From Glandiceps talaboti (Eukaryota; Hemichordata; Enteropneusta; Spengelidae): a stretch of DNA of 64,000 nucleotides. Of this stretch, positions 48,740 to 60,253 are shown piece by piece (position 1 is the stretch's first letter; each line of letters opens with the position of its first letter). The DNA lies in NCBI RefSeq assembly GCF_964340395.1, contig NC_135551.1, positions 27,664,380-27,728,379 on the forward strand. The letters are read 5' to 3'. The notes below the pieces were generated by a model, which saw only the letters and a list, made by a program, of their open reading frames with translations, did not search any database and was not told the origin of the DNA. The position numbers and the translations under genes are program-made.

Positions 48740-51320
48740 TGACATATATACTAACATCATTTTGACTCTAAACTAGCTGTTTGGGGTCGAATTGCTCCGC
48801 CTGTCATTCAAAAAAAAATGCAGCAAACATCCAACATGCCGGTACAAGAATTATTAACATTTTGAGCGGTTACTGGAGGGCAACAAATGAACTGTCCTTT
48901 CGTGCAAAGTCATTAAAGTGATTTACTTGTAGCATGCCTTAGTAGCTAGCTCGGTTTCAAAAACTAACAAACTGTGCATTCACTGTCACTGATCATAAAA
49001 GTATTTGTATTCACCGTCTACCGCGTACCGTATTCTATATTGTTTGCGATGTATACAGATACTAGAATCCCTACAGATGTGCTCTTTCATTCACTACAAA
49101 AACAAATCTCGTCGACAATTTCAAGCAGGTCAGGTCAGGTCAGGTCAGGTCAGGTCAGGTCAAAGATTTTAAAAACAACTTTAAAAGGGAAATAAAGTTG
49201 TTGGGACTTGTACCTCCAAAACAAAACGTTGAACTCGACAATTGTGGAAAGCAGGATCTCTTATAACCACTAGTTTAATTCCAGAGTAGCCACATCACAT
49301 CAATCTGCACACTTTAAATAATACACACACACACACGCGCACAGACAGACAGACAGTATGAGTCCAACAGTATGAGTCCAACGTATTTATGGTGTTTGTA
49401 GTTACAATTTACAAAGGAATCTGAAATATTCAAAATGCGAAGAATTGAAAGTGTTGTATTTGTATAAACAAAGGCATTACATCCATGTCTGAGCGAGGGC
49501 GCTAACGCCGGTCGGTACACTTTTTAAATCTATAGGCCCAATGTCTCGAAAAAGAAAATGACATTTTCTTTCCTTTTCCTCAGAGTGTTTCCTTTTTGTG
49601 ATCAGATAACTAGTTTTAGAGATATAGACAAAAGGGTTTTAAAAAATATCACAACTCCGACTCGAGACTAATCCTGATCGGCTAACAGGATATATTACCA
49701 CTATGCATGGGTCTTTTTCTTAATCTCTACTAAGTAGATATCAGTATTCTTACGAGACCCCATAGGTTGGCATTTATGCAACATTTTATTATACTTCACC
49801 CAGCAGATCATCCCACAGTAGAGATAAAACACTTTCTCGATGTTCTCGTGGAAGTACAGAGCACCTGGACACAAATTATGATAGTTAAAGACCTACATAT
49901 GAGAAAGACAATCCTAGATCATCAACTATATACCCTGCAAGTACATTGGTGATTTTTGAATGTTACCAGAAATCATTATAGCTTTAACGTTCTCGTGCCT
50001 TTTAATGGTATGTTTGTCAAACTAAATAGAATGCTCATATTCATGTATAGCATACGTACCTACAGAATCTTTTGTTAGTTGGTTAATTGTTTATTTAAAC
50101 TATTATTCTCTAATGTCTATAGGAACAAAGATGCTGTGTTGGCGTCGATAGGTGGTGAATAGAAAGGGGCGGCGGGGATAGCTAGCACTTTGGTGTTGTC
50201 GATTTCAACATAACCTCATTCCTCGCGGTCATTCAAAGGGTAAACGAAGAAGAATACAAAGGGCAAGTATATTGTAGACGTGAAATATTATAAATATAGA
50301 GAAACAAACCTTATTGATCAGATTTTAACCAGATTGACATCAATTCTTCACAGTGCAATAGACTTAGCGCTGCTTACGGTGCTTTTTTTTATATGGTATA
50401 CTAGTATTCCGTTTAGTCTCACATACATCGCTTGTGACTAGAATGATCATATGCGAAACCCCACTAGCTGGCGAACAATCTGATAGGCCAATAATGCATG
50501 GAAGATTTTGTAATTGTAGTTACAGGCAATATAAGGTAAGGGAGATGAAACCATTGTCGCAAACCACAGCTGGTATATCTTCCGCGACACTGCGAAATAA
50601 CGAACGGTTTTTGACGGTGCCGTAAAAGAGGCCGTGGTTTGCTACGATGAGATGAAACGGAATATAACGGGTTTCCTTTTTGGTCTATCTCTTTTATGTG
50701 CATTCTCAATCGTTGTAAAGGTGCTGGCGACAACATACACCTAAGTTTGCCTGGTATAATGGTCTTGTTAGCAGATATATGACCAAGCATGGCCCTTTTA
50801 CCAGCAGTTTATTAGTCTATCTGTTTCGGGCTGTAACCATCCCCAAATAAATATGTAAATTACGTATTAAAAATTAAAAACTACACCAATACACTTTTCA
50901 TAGAATATTTTCGTTGTTATCATAGATGTAGGTACTAAAGTATATGACATTTAGAGATTGCATTTTTTAGAATGATGCCAACCGAAAATCATAAATTATG
51001 GAAAATAATTGCTAAATTTACAGGGTACTCTACACAAGCTTTGTAAGACACGTGTGTACATTGTTATCTCTCGATGTATGCACCAAGTTATATGAACTTT
51101 GAAGATCGGAAGATGATATTGTAATGGCATATTTTGACTACTATGATTTAATTATACCGATCTTCGAAACGATGAACGATGAACGATGAACGATGAACGA
51201 AGACGTGCAATGTCGTATTTACGCAAGTGGAACGATCATGATATAACTCCTATATCTATTTTGAACGCGTTCAAATTGGTTGTCTGGGGTAGATATTTTC
51301 GTTTCTATGACCTATGACCT
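48740..51320. other. Intergenic DNA with scattered repeats
   Basis: Contains the AGGTC array at 49127-49162, a short (CA)n at 49324, a monomer of the 150-bp family at 50960-51125 and four GATGAAC units at 51175-51200. The 108-codon minus frame at 50464-50790 has no recognised domain. Confidence 0.5.
49127..49162 (+). repeat. (AGGTC)n array: seven overlapping AGGTCA half-sites
   Basis: AGGTCA starts every 5 bp from 49127 to 49157. Every second half-site pair forms a direct repeat with 4-bp spacing (DR4). Confidence 0.9.
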
Positions 51321-51325
51321 ATGAC

Positions 51326-52774
51326 TTATGTTGTCACGTATGAAATCGCAATAGCAGCAAGTCGAAACGGTTTCTTACTAAGTGAAGTCAACGTCAGATT
51401 ATGTGTTCCTGGCTTCAAATTAGAACTGATCCTCTTTGTTACTGTCACTTTGTAATTCCATTTCCCGTCGACAACGACCGATTTTTCTACAGCCTTATCA
51501 ATATGAACACGAACTTTTCCACAGAATGGACCCCTGGACGCGATTATTAAAACGACACAGTTCAAGTCTCTGTAAGGCTCTATATCCAAACGAAACGTAA
51601 TATAGCTGTCGACATATCTACTCTGCCAGAACTGTTTGATATCTGTCCTTTCTGAGTTTGAAACATTTTTCAGAGACGACAGTACCCAACCATTGACATC
51701 ATTAGGTTTCAAAGTCGTCATTAGTCTTTCTCTTGTACCAAGGGTAGACCAGCATTTGGGTAAAAACACCACCGCGGTATCTTTGAATAGAGGGCGTGGA
51801 AGTTTATTTCTGTAAGGAAAGGCCTCCTCCAACATACTTCGTCCATTTGGTAGTCCAGCTTGTACCTTTGGCATTAAATTATTAAGCACGACTTTGAAAA
51901 ATTCAACAAGAAACATTCCCATTAGTCTATGGTTCTTTGTGTTTGGATGACCGTCAGTTTTGCTGTTAACGAAACGTAAATAATTACCCCGTTTTACCAT
52001 AGGACAAATCACATCTGGCATACTAATTGATGGTACATCGTAGTATTCACTGATGGGTTCACTTGCAATCTTTTCATTATTTACACATGATTTGTGTTTT
52101 ATCTGTAGTCCGTGTAAAAAATTGACAAAAATCAGTTGTGGCTGACTCGTCAGATTCAGTATAACTCTAGTGAATTCCTCTTGAGCCCACGGCCCAATTT
52201 TTTTAATAAAATCATTCGCGGCAAACTCCCACAAGACGATGTCTAATTCCTGTATATCTAAATGAGCACCGAAGCAATATGAATAATATATGCTATCGGT
52301 GGCTCCTGTGGCTGCATTATGAAGTACAACAGGAACACGTAATGCATCTTGCATGGCTTTGGTGAGTACGTTGGCGTACGAATACTTCCTAGCAGAGATA
52401 GAACCCCCTGCTATTCCTACATGTAATGTGGTATTTCTTGTCAGTGCTTTCAAGACCGCCCGCTCGAATGCTAACGTCGATGTCACGTGATTTAGAGCCC
52501 TCTTAAGTATCCCTTTATCCAAACCAAATGTATTCTTCCACTGTGACAGGCTGGCGTTAACACGTTCGGCACATTGCTCCAAAGAGGCCAATAGACTCAT
52601 TGGTGTTGGTGAAGTCACCACATGGTATCCAGCAGCAGGTTTAGGATACTGGTAGGATATTGCTATATCATTATATGGAATTAATAAGATGAAGACGTAT
52701 ATTATGACCAATAACAGAACAAGTTTGGTGCTGCATCGACAAGGAGAACTGCTGGTCGATCGTTGTAAATCCAT
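51326..52774 (-). CDS. Type II membrane SGNH-hydrolase-like protein
   Basis: 482 residues in one coding exon from the ATG at 52774. A short cytosolic N-terminus (Cys/Ser rich) is followed by a membrane anchor (about 17-33), then a lumenal or extracellular domain with several N-glycosylation sites. SGNH blocks: GIAGGSIS (nucleophile Ser about 125), WEFAANDF (block III Asn about 187), and KTDGHPNTKNH (Asp 274, His 276). This matches GDSL/SGNH-type proteins common in marine invertebrates; the substrate is unknown, possibly glycan or lipid ester groups in the Golgi. The last 120 residues look beta-rich. Just upstream of the ATG (minus strand) TTTTTTATTGTGATTATAG resembles a 3' splice site, so a 5' UTR intron is likely. 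Confidence 0.82.
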   Translation of the reverse strand: MDLQRSTSSSPCRCSTKLVLLLVIIYVFILLIPYNDIAISYQYPKPAAGYHVVTSPTPMSLLASLEQCAERVNASLSQWKNTFGLDKGILKRALNHVTSTLAFERAVLKALTRNTTLHVGIAGGSISARKYSYANVLTKAMQDALRVPVVLHNAATGATDSIYYSYCFGAHLDIQELDIVLWEFAANDFIKKIGPWAQEEFTRVILNLTSQPQLIFVNFLHGLQIKHKSCVNNEKIASEPISEYYDVPSISMPDVICPMVKRGNYLRFVNSKTDGHPNTKNHRLMGMFLVEFFKVVLNNLMPKVQAGLPNGRSMLEEAFPYRNKLPRPLFKDTAVVFLPKCWSTLGTRERLMTTLKPNDVNGWVLSSLKNVSNSERTDIKQFWQSRYVDSYITFRLDIEPYRDLNCVVLIIASRGPFCGKVRVHIDKAVEKSVVVDGKWNYKVTVTKRISSNLKPGTHNLTLTSLSKKPFRLAAIAISYVTT

Positions 52775-52913
52775 AGAGATTGAAGGTCTATAATCACAAT
52801 AAAAAAGACACAATTTGAACCATTATTATACTATTATAATAGGTATCCAGCTTGGAATGCTAGAGAGATTATAAGAGATGGTTGGGGAAGGAGAATCTTG
52901 CAAGGAGGAGGTC

Positions 52914-53268
52914 ATTCATTCATTCATTCATTCATTCATTCATTCATTCATTCATTCATTCATTCATTCATTCATTCATTCACTCACTCACCCACCCACC
53001 CACCCACCCACCCACCCACCCACCCACCCACTCACTCAGTCAGTCACAGTCACTCACTCACTCACTCACTCACTCACTCACTCACTCACTCACTCACTCA
53101 CTCACTCACTCACTCACTCACTCACTCACTCACTCACTCACTCACTCACTCACTCACTCACTCACTCACTCACTCACTCACTCACTCACTCACTCACTCA
53201 CTCACTCACTCACTCACTCACTCACTCACTCACTCACTCACTCACTCACTCACTCACTCACTCACTCA
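52914..53268 (+). repeat. (CATT)n-(CACC)n-(CACT)n compound microsatellite
   Basis: About 355 bp in three blocks that differ by one base of the tetranucleotide, with a CAGT interruption at about 53037-53049. Confidence 0.97.
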
Positions 53269-53269
53269 G

Positions 53270-54630
53270 TTTGGGAAACAACTCATGAGGTAATGTTTTG
53301 AAGGGTCTCATTAATGGGACAACATCCAGTCTTGGCAAGTCGATTCATACCCAGTATATGGCTTTTATATATCTTAGCACATGATATTGTTTCTTGGTTA
53401 CTGATCTTGGCATGTGCATGCTTGTTGTACACGTTTGTGTTTTCTACTTCACTTAACTGTTATCTTGGCACTGGCGTTAAGTCGTTGCCATAGGCATGGT
53501 CATGGCATATGTATATCCACTTACGTATTCATTCTGTTTGTTATTACTGCAATATAAACTACCACGTGAGTGTTGCTATAGCTATAGTATTAATATCTTG
53601 CCATATTTGTGTCTGTTTTGATAAAGGCTTGAACGGCATTTATTGTGTGACATAATTTAACGTACACCCCCCCCCCCCTCCTCTTTCATGATTCGCGGTA
53701 ATTTATGGTATTGAAGGGAAAAAAATCATGCCTTCCCAGCAAAATGTTGAGATTATACCCTTCAAATTGTCGACTAATTGAGATAATTTTGAGGGCAGAG
53801 AGTCATGGGGGAAAATTCAATACAATTGCCATGTGTGTGAATTCGTATACATTGTTTGGGGGATTTAGTACCATCAAATTATTGTAGAAAACTTGTCTCC
53901 CGGCTTTTGCCTCAAAATTCAAACTCACAGAACCATATTCTAACGACATTTTCTGACACTGGAACTAGCCTATACCGTGACTATCATCCTAGATATTACG
54001 CCCATCAAAGGTATACATCATTTCTACTGGTACTGATTTCCAGAAATCATTCTGTCCCCAAACGAGAATGACAATAAAAATCATATAAAATGGATATATA
54101 TTTAGGTTTAAACATCGAACTCACCTTCGTTCTCAGTTTCCCTCCGACTGTGATTGTAAATGTTGTCCTGTCTATGTTCTGTACACTAATGGTCTCTCAT
54201 CATCGGGTATACTCACTGTGCGTGGGCTTTGTTCGCTATGTCACCATCGACATTCCATGTATAATACATCTTTTATTTCATGCAACAAGTATGTTTTAGG
54301 TTCGGGTGGCACGCCTCTTACGATTCCCATGAACTCTTGTGAATGTGAATTGCCATATGCATACGGCGACAGAACAAAAGATTTATATATTATTTGAACG
54401 AATGCATTAAAAAGTGTGATTTTATACAAATATAATGTTATATATCATGTGTGAGTCATACCAGCAATAATGTTAGATTTTGAAGTTGACTTCGAAGATG
54501 TAGATTATTTTAGTTGTATAGACAGTTCGACCCTGATGACATGAGTGCGACACGTATTCATTACTTTCCCATTGTCAGCTCTTTACTTTACTTTAAATTG
54601 ACATCAGTTTATATATATATATGACCTTTA
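53270..54630. other. Intergenic DNA, no recognised gene
   Basis: A 10-base C run near 53668. Short open frames only. Confidence 0.55.
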
Positions 54631-54631
54631 T

Positions 54632-54635
<4 letters not shown>

Positions 54636-54671
<36 letters not shown>

Positions 54672-54692
54672 CACACACACACACACGCACGC
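54636..54692 (+). repeat. (CA)n microsatellite
   Basis: Dinucleotide run with GCAC interruptions. Confidence 0.95.
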
Positions 54693-54699
54693 ACAGAGG

Positions 54700-56060
54700 G
54701 ATGAAGAATTATATAATATCTGCATAAACTTTCACCCTCAACCTTACAGATAAAATAGCAATTCCTGTTATTAAAGTGCAAAAGGCATGCATATGTTTAC
54801 AAGTAATGTCATTTCAATAACCAATTCGCCCGAGTTCGCCGCTGAACAAACACTACGTGACTGTGACACATTCATGAATACATATACATAAGGTTGAGAT
54901 TGTAAACTTAGCGGCTTAAGCAATATTATTTGAAGTATCGGGGGCGGGGCCCGGGTTCACAGACCTCCCCCTTCCGTAGTTCTGTCCTTCCCGTCAATGA
55001 TACAGATCTCAAAAGACCAACACAACTGGTGGTCAGAGTAGCGAGAATGATTTTGCTCCATGATCGTGGTCTAATACCTCAAAGGGGCATTCTTAAGATA
55101 TTGTCTAATTACAAATAAGATCGTTAATCGATGCAAATGAATCACTCTCTTAGGCCTAATAGAAACAATTATGTGGTTCCGATTACGCTCAATTTTAGAA
55201 TAGGTGGGGTAGTTAGATTTTTTATTTTATTTTATTACATTTGTTTCAGTGTGAGTGTCTAATTCAGGTTTTCCATTGTTTTCCAAATGGTCTCTGTGTT
55301 ATTTATTTCTTCCTATCAGATGTACAACCATTACAGATGGGAAGAACAGTTTGGGAGTGTCTTTTTAAGTTGATGTCAGTTTCCGCATGCATCCACTATT
55401 TCTCGTGAGACTTCACAGCTTTTGCGATTTTTTTTCTCGAATACGTAAATAAAAGTTTAGGGTCGACAGTGAAAAGCTAGGTGGGGTCGGGTAACCGGAA
55501 CCAAACAATTATTTTAAGGCCTTATCTAACCTATACTTGGTAATCAAACGATGTACACAATCACAGCTTGGTAAGTACGATTGTCAACTTAATTTGTCAA
55601 GGTCAACGACCTTTGGCTTCTTTAAAATAATCAATCCCCCTGGTCACACTTGACCTCTAGATGGCGCTGTGACCAACTGATTATATGTAGTTCATTCATG
55701 TCATTCCATGACGTTTGAGCTGAAATCTTTATAACCTTTATTTACTTGTTGTTGAAAAATCAACACAAATTCAAGCAAAACGGTCTCAAGATGCTGTCCT
55801 ATCTGTCAGTATGTTTACAAATAATATCAACATACGTTCCTATTTGTACTTCAGTTTGAATTTTGTCATGTCAATAATCTTAAAAACTAGACAGGTAGAC
55901 ACTTGAAAATATGATCTTACTGCTCTGATTCTTGGCTAGAATCCTATCATTGATAACAATAAAATGTTTTCCATAATCAAAGAAAGAAAGATAACCGATA
56001 CATGTCTGTATGACTGAAAATGGTAAAACACATATTGTGCGTTTGATTTGCATAATTTTT
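54700..56060. other. Intergenic DNA, no recognised gene
   Basis: A fragment of the 150-bp repeat family lies at 55080-55145. Nothing else is recognised. Confidence 0.5.
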
Positions 56061-56063
56061 ATG

Positions 56064-56435
56064 TAAGGCCAAAAAAATATATATATATCTGGTTCTGGTC
56101 AGGGTAAACTTTCTAATGTGGTGTGACGACGCAAATTTTTTTTTTTCCTAATTTTTTTTTTTTTGCAAATTAGTAAATACACATTTTTTTGACACTTTAC
56201 ATACTCTGTTCTATCATATTTATCTCTTGAAAAACTTCCTTTTTCTTCGAAGCAGTTTAGGCTTTGTATTTAAGCAGTCTTGGCATGTAGGGTAGATTTC
56301 AGCTGCTTGTTCTCCTGATATCAGGAATAAATAAGGAACGGGAAAGCAAAAATTATTGAAAAAAAAGGATCGACGCGAGGGTATTCAGGGCACGCGTGCG
56401 CTGACCAGAACCAGATATATATTTTTTTGGCCTAA
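56064..56435. mobile_element. MITE with ~32-35-bp TIRs and TAA target-site duplication
   Basis: Element 56067-56432 (366 bp). The left TIR begins GGCCAAAAAAATATATAT and continues CTGGTTCTGGTCAG. The right end is its reverse complement apart from the number of TA units. TAA flanks both sides (56064-56066, 56433-56435). A 3-bp TAA duplication and GGC-start TIRs fit PIF/Harbinger-type MITEs. No transposase is present. Confidence 0.87.
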
Positions 56436-56454
56436 TCATGCTCATTCAAATATG

Positions 56455-56455
56455 A

Positions 56456-56495
<40 letters not shown>

Positions 56496-56496
56496 C
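56455..56496 (+). repeat. (GTA)n microsatellite
   Basis: Short trinucleotide run 20 bp after the MITE. Confidence 0.95.
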
Positions 56497-56712
56497 TCCG
56501 TTAGGCTTGCGTCACTGTTACAGTGACTGACTGATATAAGATATAAACCAATCCTGTGTTCATGACTTATCATTTACATGCAAATTTATGTAACATCCCA
56601 TAATAGTTACTTGTTATGTTTAAACCTGCACTGGTTGTAACTGGATATTATTTTTTGATAAAAACACGAATATTTCAGCACAACTCATTAAAATATCAAT
56701 AATAAAACAGGG

Positions 56713-56933
56713 TGATGTTACGATTGAAAATATCGTATACTTAGGAATTGGGTATAAATTTACACAATTTTGGTGATATTGGCTAATGTCCAAGGATCTC
56801 AAGAGTAGGAGCATCGCTTGGATGCACATGATTTTATGCAATTGGGTAATCATTCTGATCACTTGGACATTAGTCAATATCGCCAAAATTGTGTAGATTT
56901 AGACACAATTCCTAAATATATGATCGTAACATC
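56713..56933. repeat. Imperfect foldback (inverted repeat), ~80-bp arms
   Basis: Arm 56713-56798 (GATGTTACGATTG ... CTAATGTCCAAG) is inverted at 56857-56933 (CTTGGACATTAG ... CGTAACATC) at roughly 85 percent identity. Probably an aged MITE or foldback; no TSD was identified. Confidence 0.75.
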
Positions 56934-56939
56934 AAATAC

Positions 56940-59900
56940 CTTAATTAGGGATTGACTTTGTCCATAAGCAGCACAGTAATAAGTTGAAATTGTGATTATA
57001 CTGACTTTAGGGTGCCAGACACAAAAATCAATTTGATTGCATTTATTGTACCATATGATGTATACAGCTACACAAATGTGTCTATCCACAGGTGATTCTA
57101 TACTATTCACAGTGTACGATATTACAAGTTATAATGTCAAACAAAACAGTTTTAAACAATGTTCTAGTTCAGTTAGTGTGACTTTAAAGTGAACTACATT
57201 CCTATCCCCTTTATGCATAGAATACAAGTCATCATTAGAAATAGTGTAGCCATTGGCAAGACTTCCAGACTTCCTTATATTGTATTTTATTTTTGCATAT
57301 CTCTGTTATTGTCATGATAATACTAATATTATACTATCCCACATTTTTTCTAAAAAATGCTGTACAATTAATACAACTGTTCAGATCTATAACATCCGAA
57401 CAGTTTAAATTGCTCTTTTATTAAACTACATGAGAAGCATGCAATCCATTTCTGAAGCCTCTGTATGCACATGGAGAGTCAATCCTTCACATAGATAGCA
57501 CATTTGTCTCATATTGTAGTAGTATAGTCTGTTTCACACAACTGGGTCACCATTCTACAGCTCAGTGCTGGATTAAATTGGGCATAATTGTGGTTCAAAT
57601 TCAGAAATGGCAACTGCAAGGCTTGAACTGACAATTTGCAGATTACTAGCCAGCTGTGTTAACCATTCAACCATCATGACGATCCACAAATTTTCAAATG
57701 ACTATACCAACTCAATGTACAAGAAATTTTACCCATAATGCTCTGAGTGGTATGTTTGGATGTGACTTAGTTCCTCTAAAAGCTACATTTCTAAAGCAAA
57801 ACAATTACATTTGAATAATATGTAACAAAAGTATAATTAAAAGTCGAAAGAAAGTTACAAATTCTGCATAAAAATGTACAAACAGCTGAATGAAACAATG
57901 TACTTTGAATAAAATACTTTTCAATGTCAAATAATCACACACTTGGGCAGTCAGTCTACATAAAACATTTTAATTTGTAAAATTCTCAATATCTTTGGTT
58001 TGGTGATGTCAGAAACAGGTGCAGTTTCTTTTGCAAATATTCTACACTCGTTCAAGAGTCTCTTCAAAAATGTACAAAATTGCTATCTAACAAAAAATCA
58101 CTGATATCTGAACTGAGGGCATTCAGAAAATTATCAGTGGAATGTACATTTCAAGAACGTTTAGAATGTTCTCACAACACCCTGTATACTGGTGATGTTT
58201 GTCTTCAAGGAGAGAACAAATTCAAGACAACAAATTTGCGAGAATTAAGGGTTGGAGTTTATCATTTTTTGACCCAAAAGTAGCTCTAAGTCAGCTAAAA
58301 TTGCATTTGGCTGTTGCTAAGGCCATGGTCATGGTTGCTAAGGGGTAAAATATTGTACAGACAGTGTGAGGTATGTGTTCTTAGGCCTGCTTACTTTCAT
58401 CGTGAATGTCATCTTTACCAAAATTCATAAATTTTCTAGTAAAGTGTAATCACATAATACTGAGTAAAAAATGTAATGCAAATGTGTATGGTTTGTTACG
58501 TTTTACTTTAAGCAGTAACAAAATGTAAAGTTTTTATTTTCTCTTCAATTAAATATAATTTGAAAACAATGATAAAACAAATGATTTGAGTGTTTAATAT
58601 TTGATTATTAATTGCACATTTTTTATCTGTTTTTGATGAGGTCAAATTTAAAATTTTGAAGTAATGAGACGCAAGGTGACTATTACACTACAGCCAATTT
58701 CATCCAATCTCATCAAAGCAGTGTGTACCACAAACATACTTTTATCTTGGGTCATACAATACTGGTAGATAATGACAACATCCAATGTATACATTTTCCC
58801 AGACTTCAGTGGAACAAAGTATTCACAACTACTTTGAACCCAAGCTGCAGAGGTAAGAGGCATACGAGCAAACTGCTCAGCCACCGACAACCCTGTTTTC
58901 ATTTGTAAAGAGTTGGACTGTCTGAAGTATTGTCATTATTTACTAATGTTTCATGAATCAAGATAAAAATACTTTTGTGACAAATTATTTCAGCAGGGTT
59001 AGGTGAAATTGACTGTACTGTATTGCTAACCAATAGTGACAGGTCTAGAGGACACGTCAGAATTCAGTATCTGTGTGAGATTTCAAATATAATACAACCC
59101 CCTAAGTGAGTTATACGAAAATCAACGATGTTGGCTGAGTTGCAACACTACAACCAGCTGCCCTAGGTGAGTTGTAAAATCAACTGTTAATTGAGTTGCA
59201 ACACTACAACCAGTTGCCCTAGGTGAGTTGTAAAACCAACCTTCAGTTGACTTGCAACACTAAAATGAGTTGGAGTCAAGTTTGTGACTGGATTAAGAAA
59301 ATGAAATTCAAAGTCCATAAAAGTAGTATAAAGAAATGAAAACCAAGATGAATAAATCTATCAAATTTTAGCCACAGAAATACACGTACCTAAAGGAGCA
59401 CAAGCTGAGTTTATACATTTTTAGAAGTAATTTTTGCTGCGAAGAAAAAGAAACTTTTAGTATTCAACTTACTGAATGATACTTAACCATAACTTGCAAT
59501 TGACTGAACTCAAACTTGGTATTTAGGTATAATACATAATCACTCCGATGATATGATTTATTTTAGTATATTATAACATCAAGGAAACACCTATGATGTC
59601 ATCAACTGTGCCAAACATACCAGAAACTTATATATATACTAAATTATTTAATCATCGCTTTATATACGTATAAATCACAAGCTAGTTAAAAAATGCTTCT
59701 AAACTCAGCTTGTGTCACTTTAAGTTACAAAACCCAATCACCAGTGGGTGTATAATAATCTCTGTATTTTACTTTAGGTGAAGTCTGAGTTGTCAACCTT
59801 TTTTACCCATGATGCAGTGTGACATTCTACAACTTGAATCCGTAGCAATGTTAAAGTTCTATTTCAGAGAGCCTCCAATTTTCACAAAAGTATAACATGT

Positions 59901-60057
59901 AATCTCACATTAAGGTAGTTGTATTAGTGATACATTTCAATCCATTATCAATCAACATGCTATATATCAAAGAATCACTTCAAATGCTCTACTTAAGGAG
60001 CACACTTCTTTGTAAGCCATATTAAATTAATATTGAATCGGCTAAGTCAATGACTCC
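56940..60057. other. Intergenic region 3' of the amidase gene
   Basis: Contains a degraded SINE (57530-57692, minus) and a 3-copy repeat of about 60 bp at 59100-59265 (CCTAGGTGAGTTGTAAAA, GAGTTGCAACACTACAACC). No gene is recognised. Confidence 0.55.
57530..57692 (-). mobile_element. Degraded tRNA-derived SINE
   Basis: The minus strand reads CATGATGGTTGAATGGTTAAC, here given as CATGATGGTTG then AATGGTTAAC, then a decayed B box GTCAGTTCAAGCC and a body similar to the SINE at 32089. Old copy. Confidence 0.6.
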
Positions 60058-60253
60058 TTAGGTGAGTAATGAATAGTGCACTTGAGGCTTTTTTTTCTTC
60101 AGGAACCCTTCAGCTGCATGCCCTATACGTAAAACAGTGTTGTCATTCCACCATTTGCCTTGTATTTGCATACTAACTGGTAGTCCCTTCTCATCGTACC
60201 CTACAGGTACAACTAGGCCTGGTATACCGAGGATGTTGCCTAGGAACATGAAT
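60058..60253 (-). CDS. Amidase last exon
   Basis: Begins after TTTTTCTAACCAG on the minus strand, completes an Arg codon and encodes FMFLGNILGIPGLVVPVGYD, then GLPVSMQIQGKWW. A Lys-rich stretch (FLKKKKPQ) lies near the end. Confidence 0.88.

Noticed and set aside
51326-52813. Longer 495-residue reading of the SGNH-like gene
   Set aside because: The first codon is TTG, and the extra 13 residues read through a likely 3' splice site. The ATG at 52774 is preferred.
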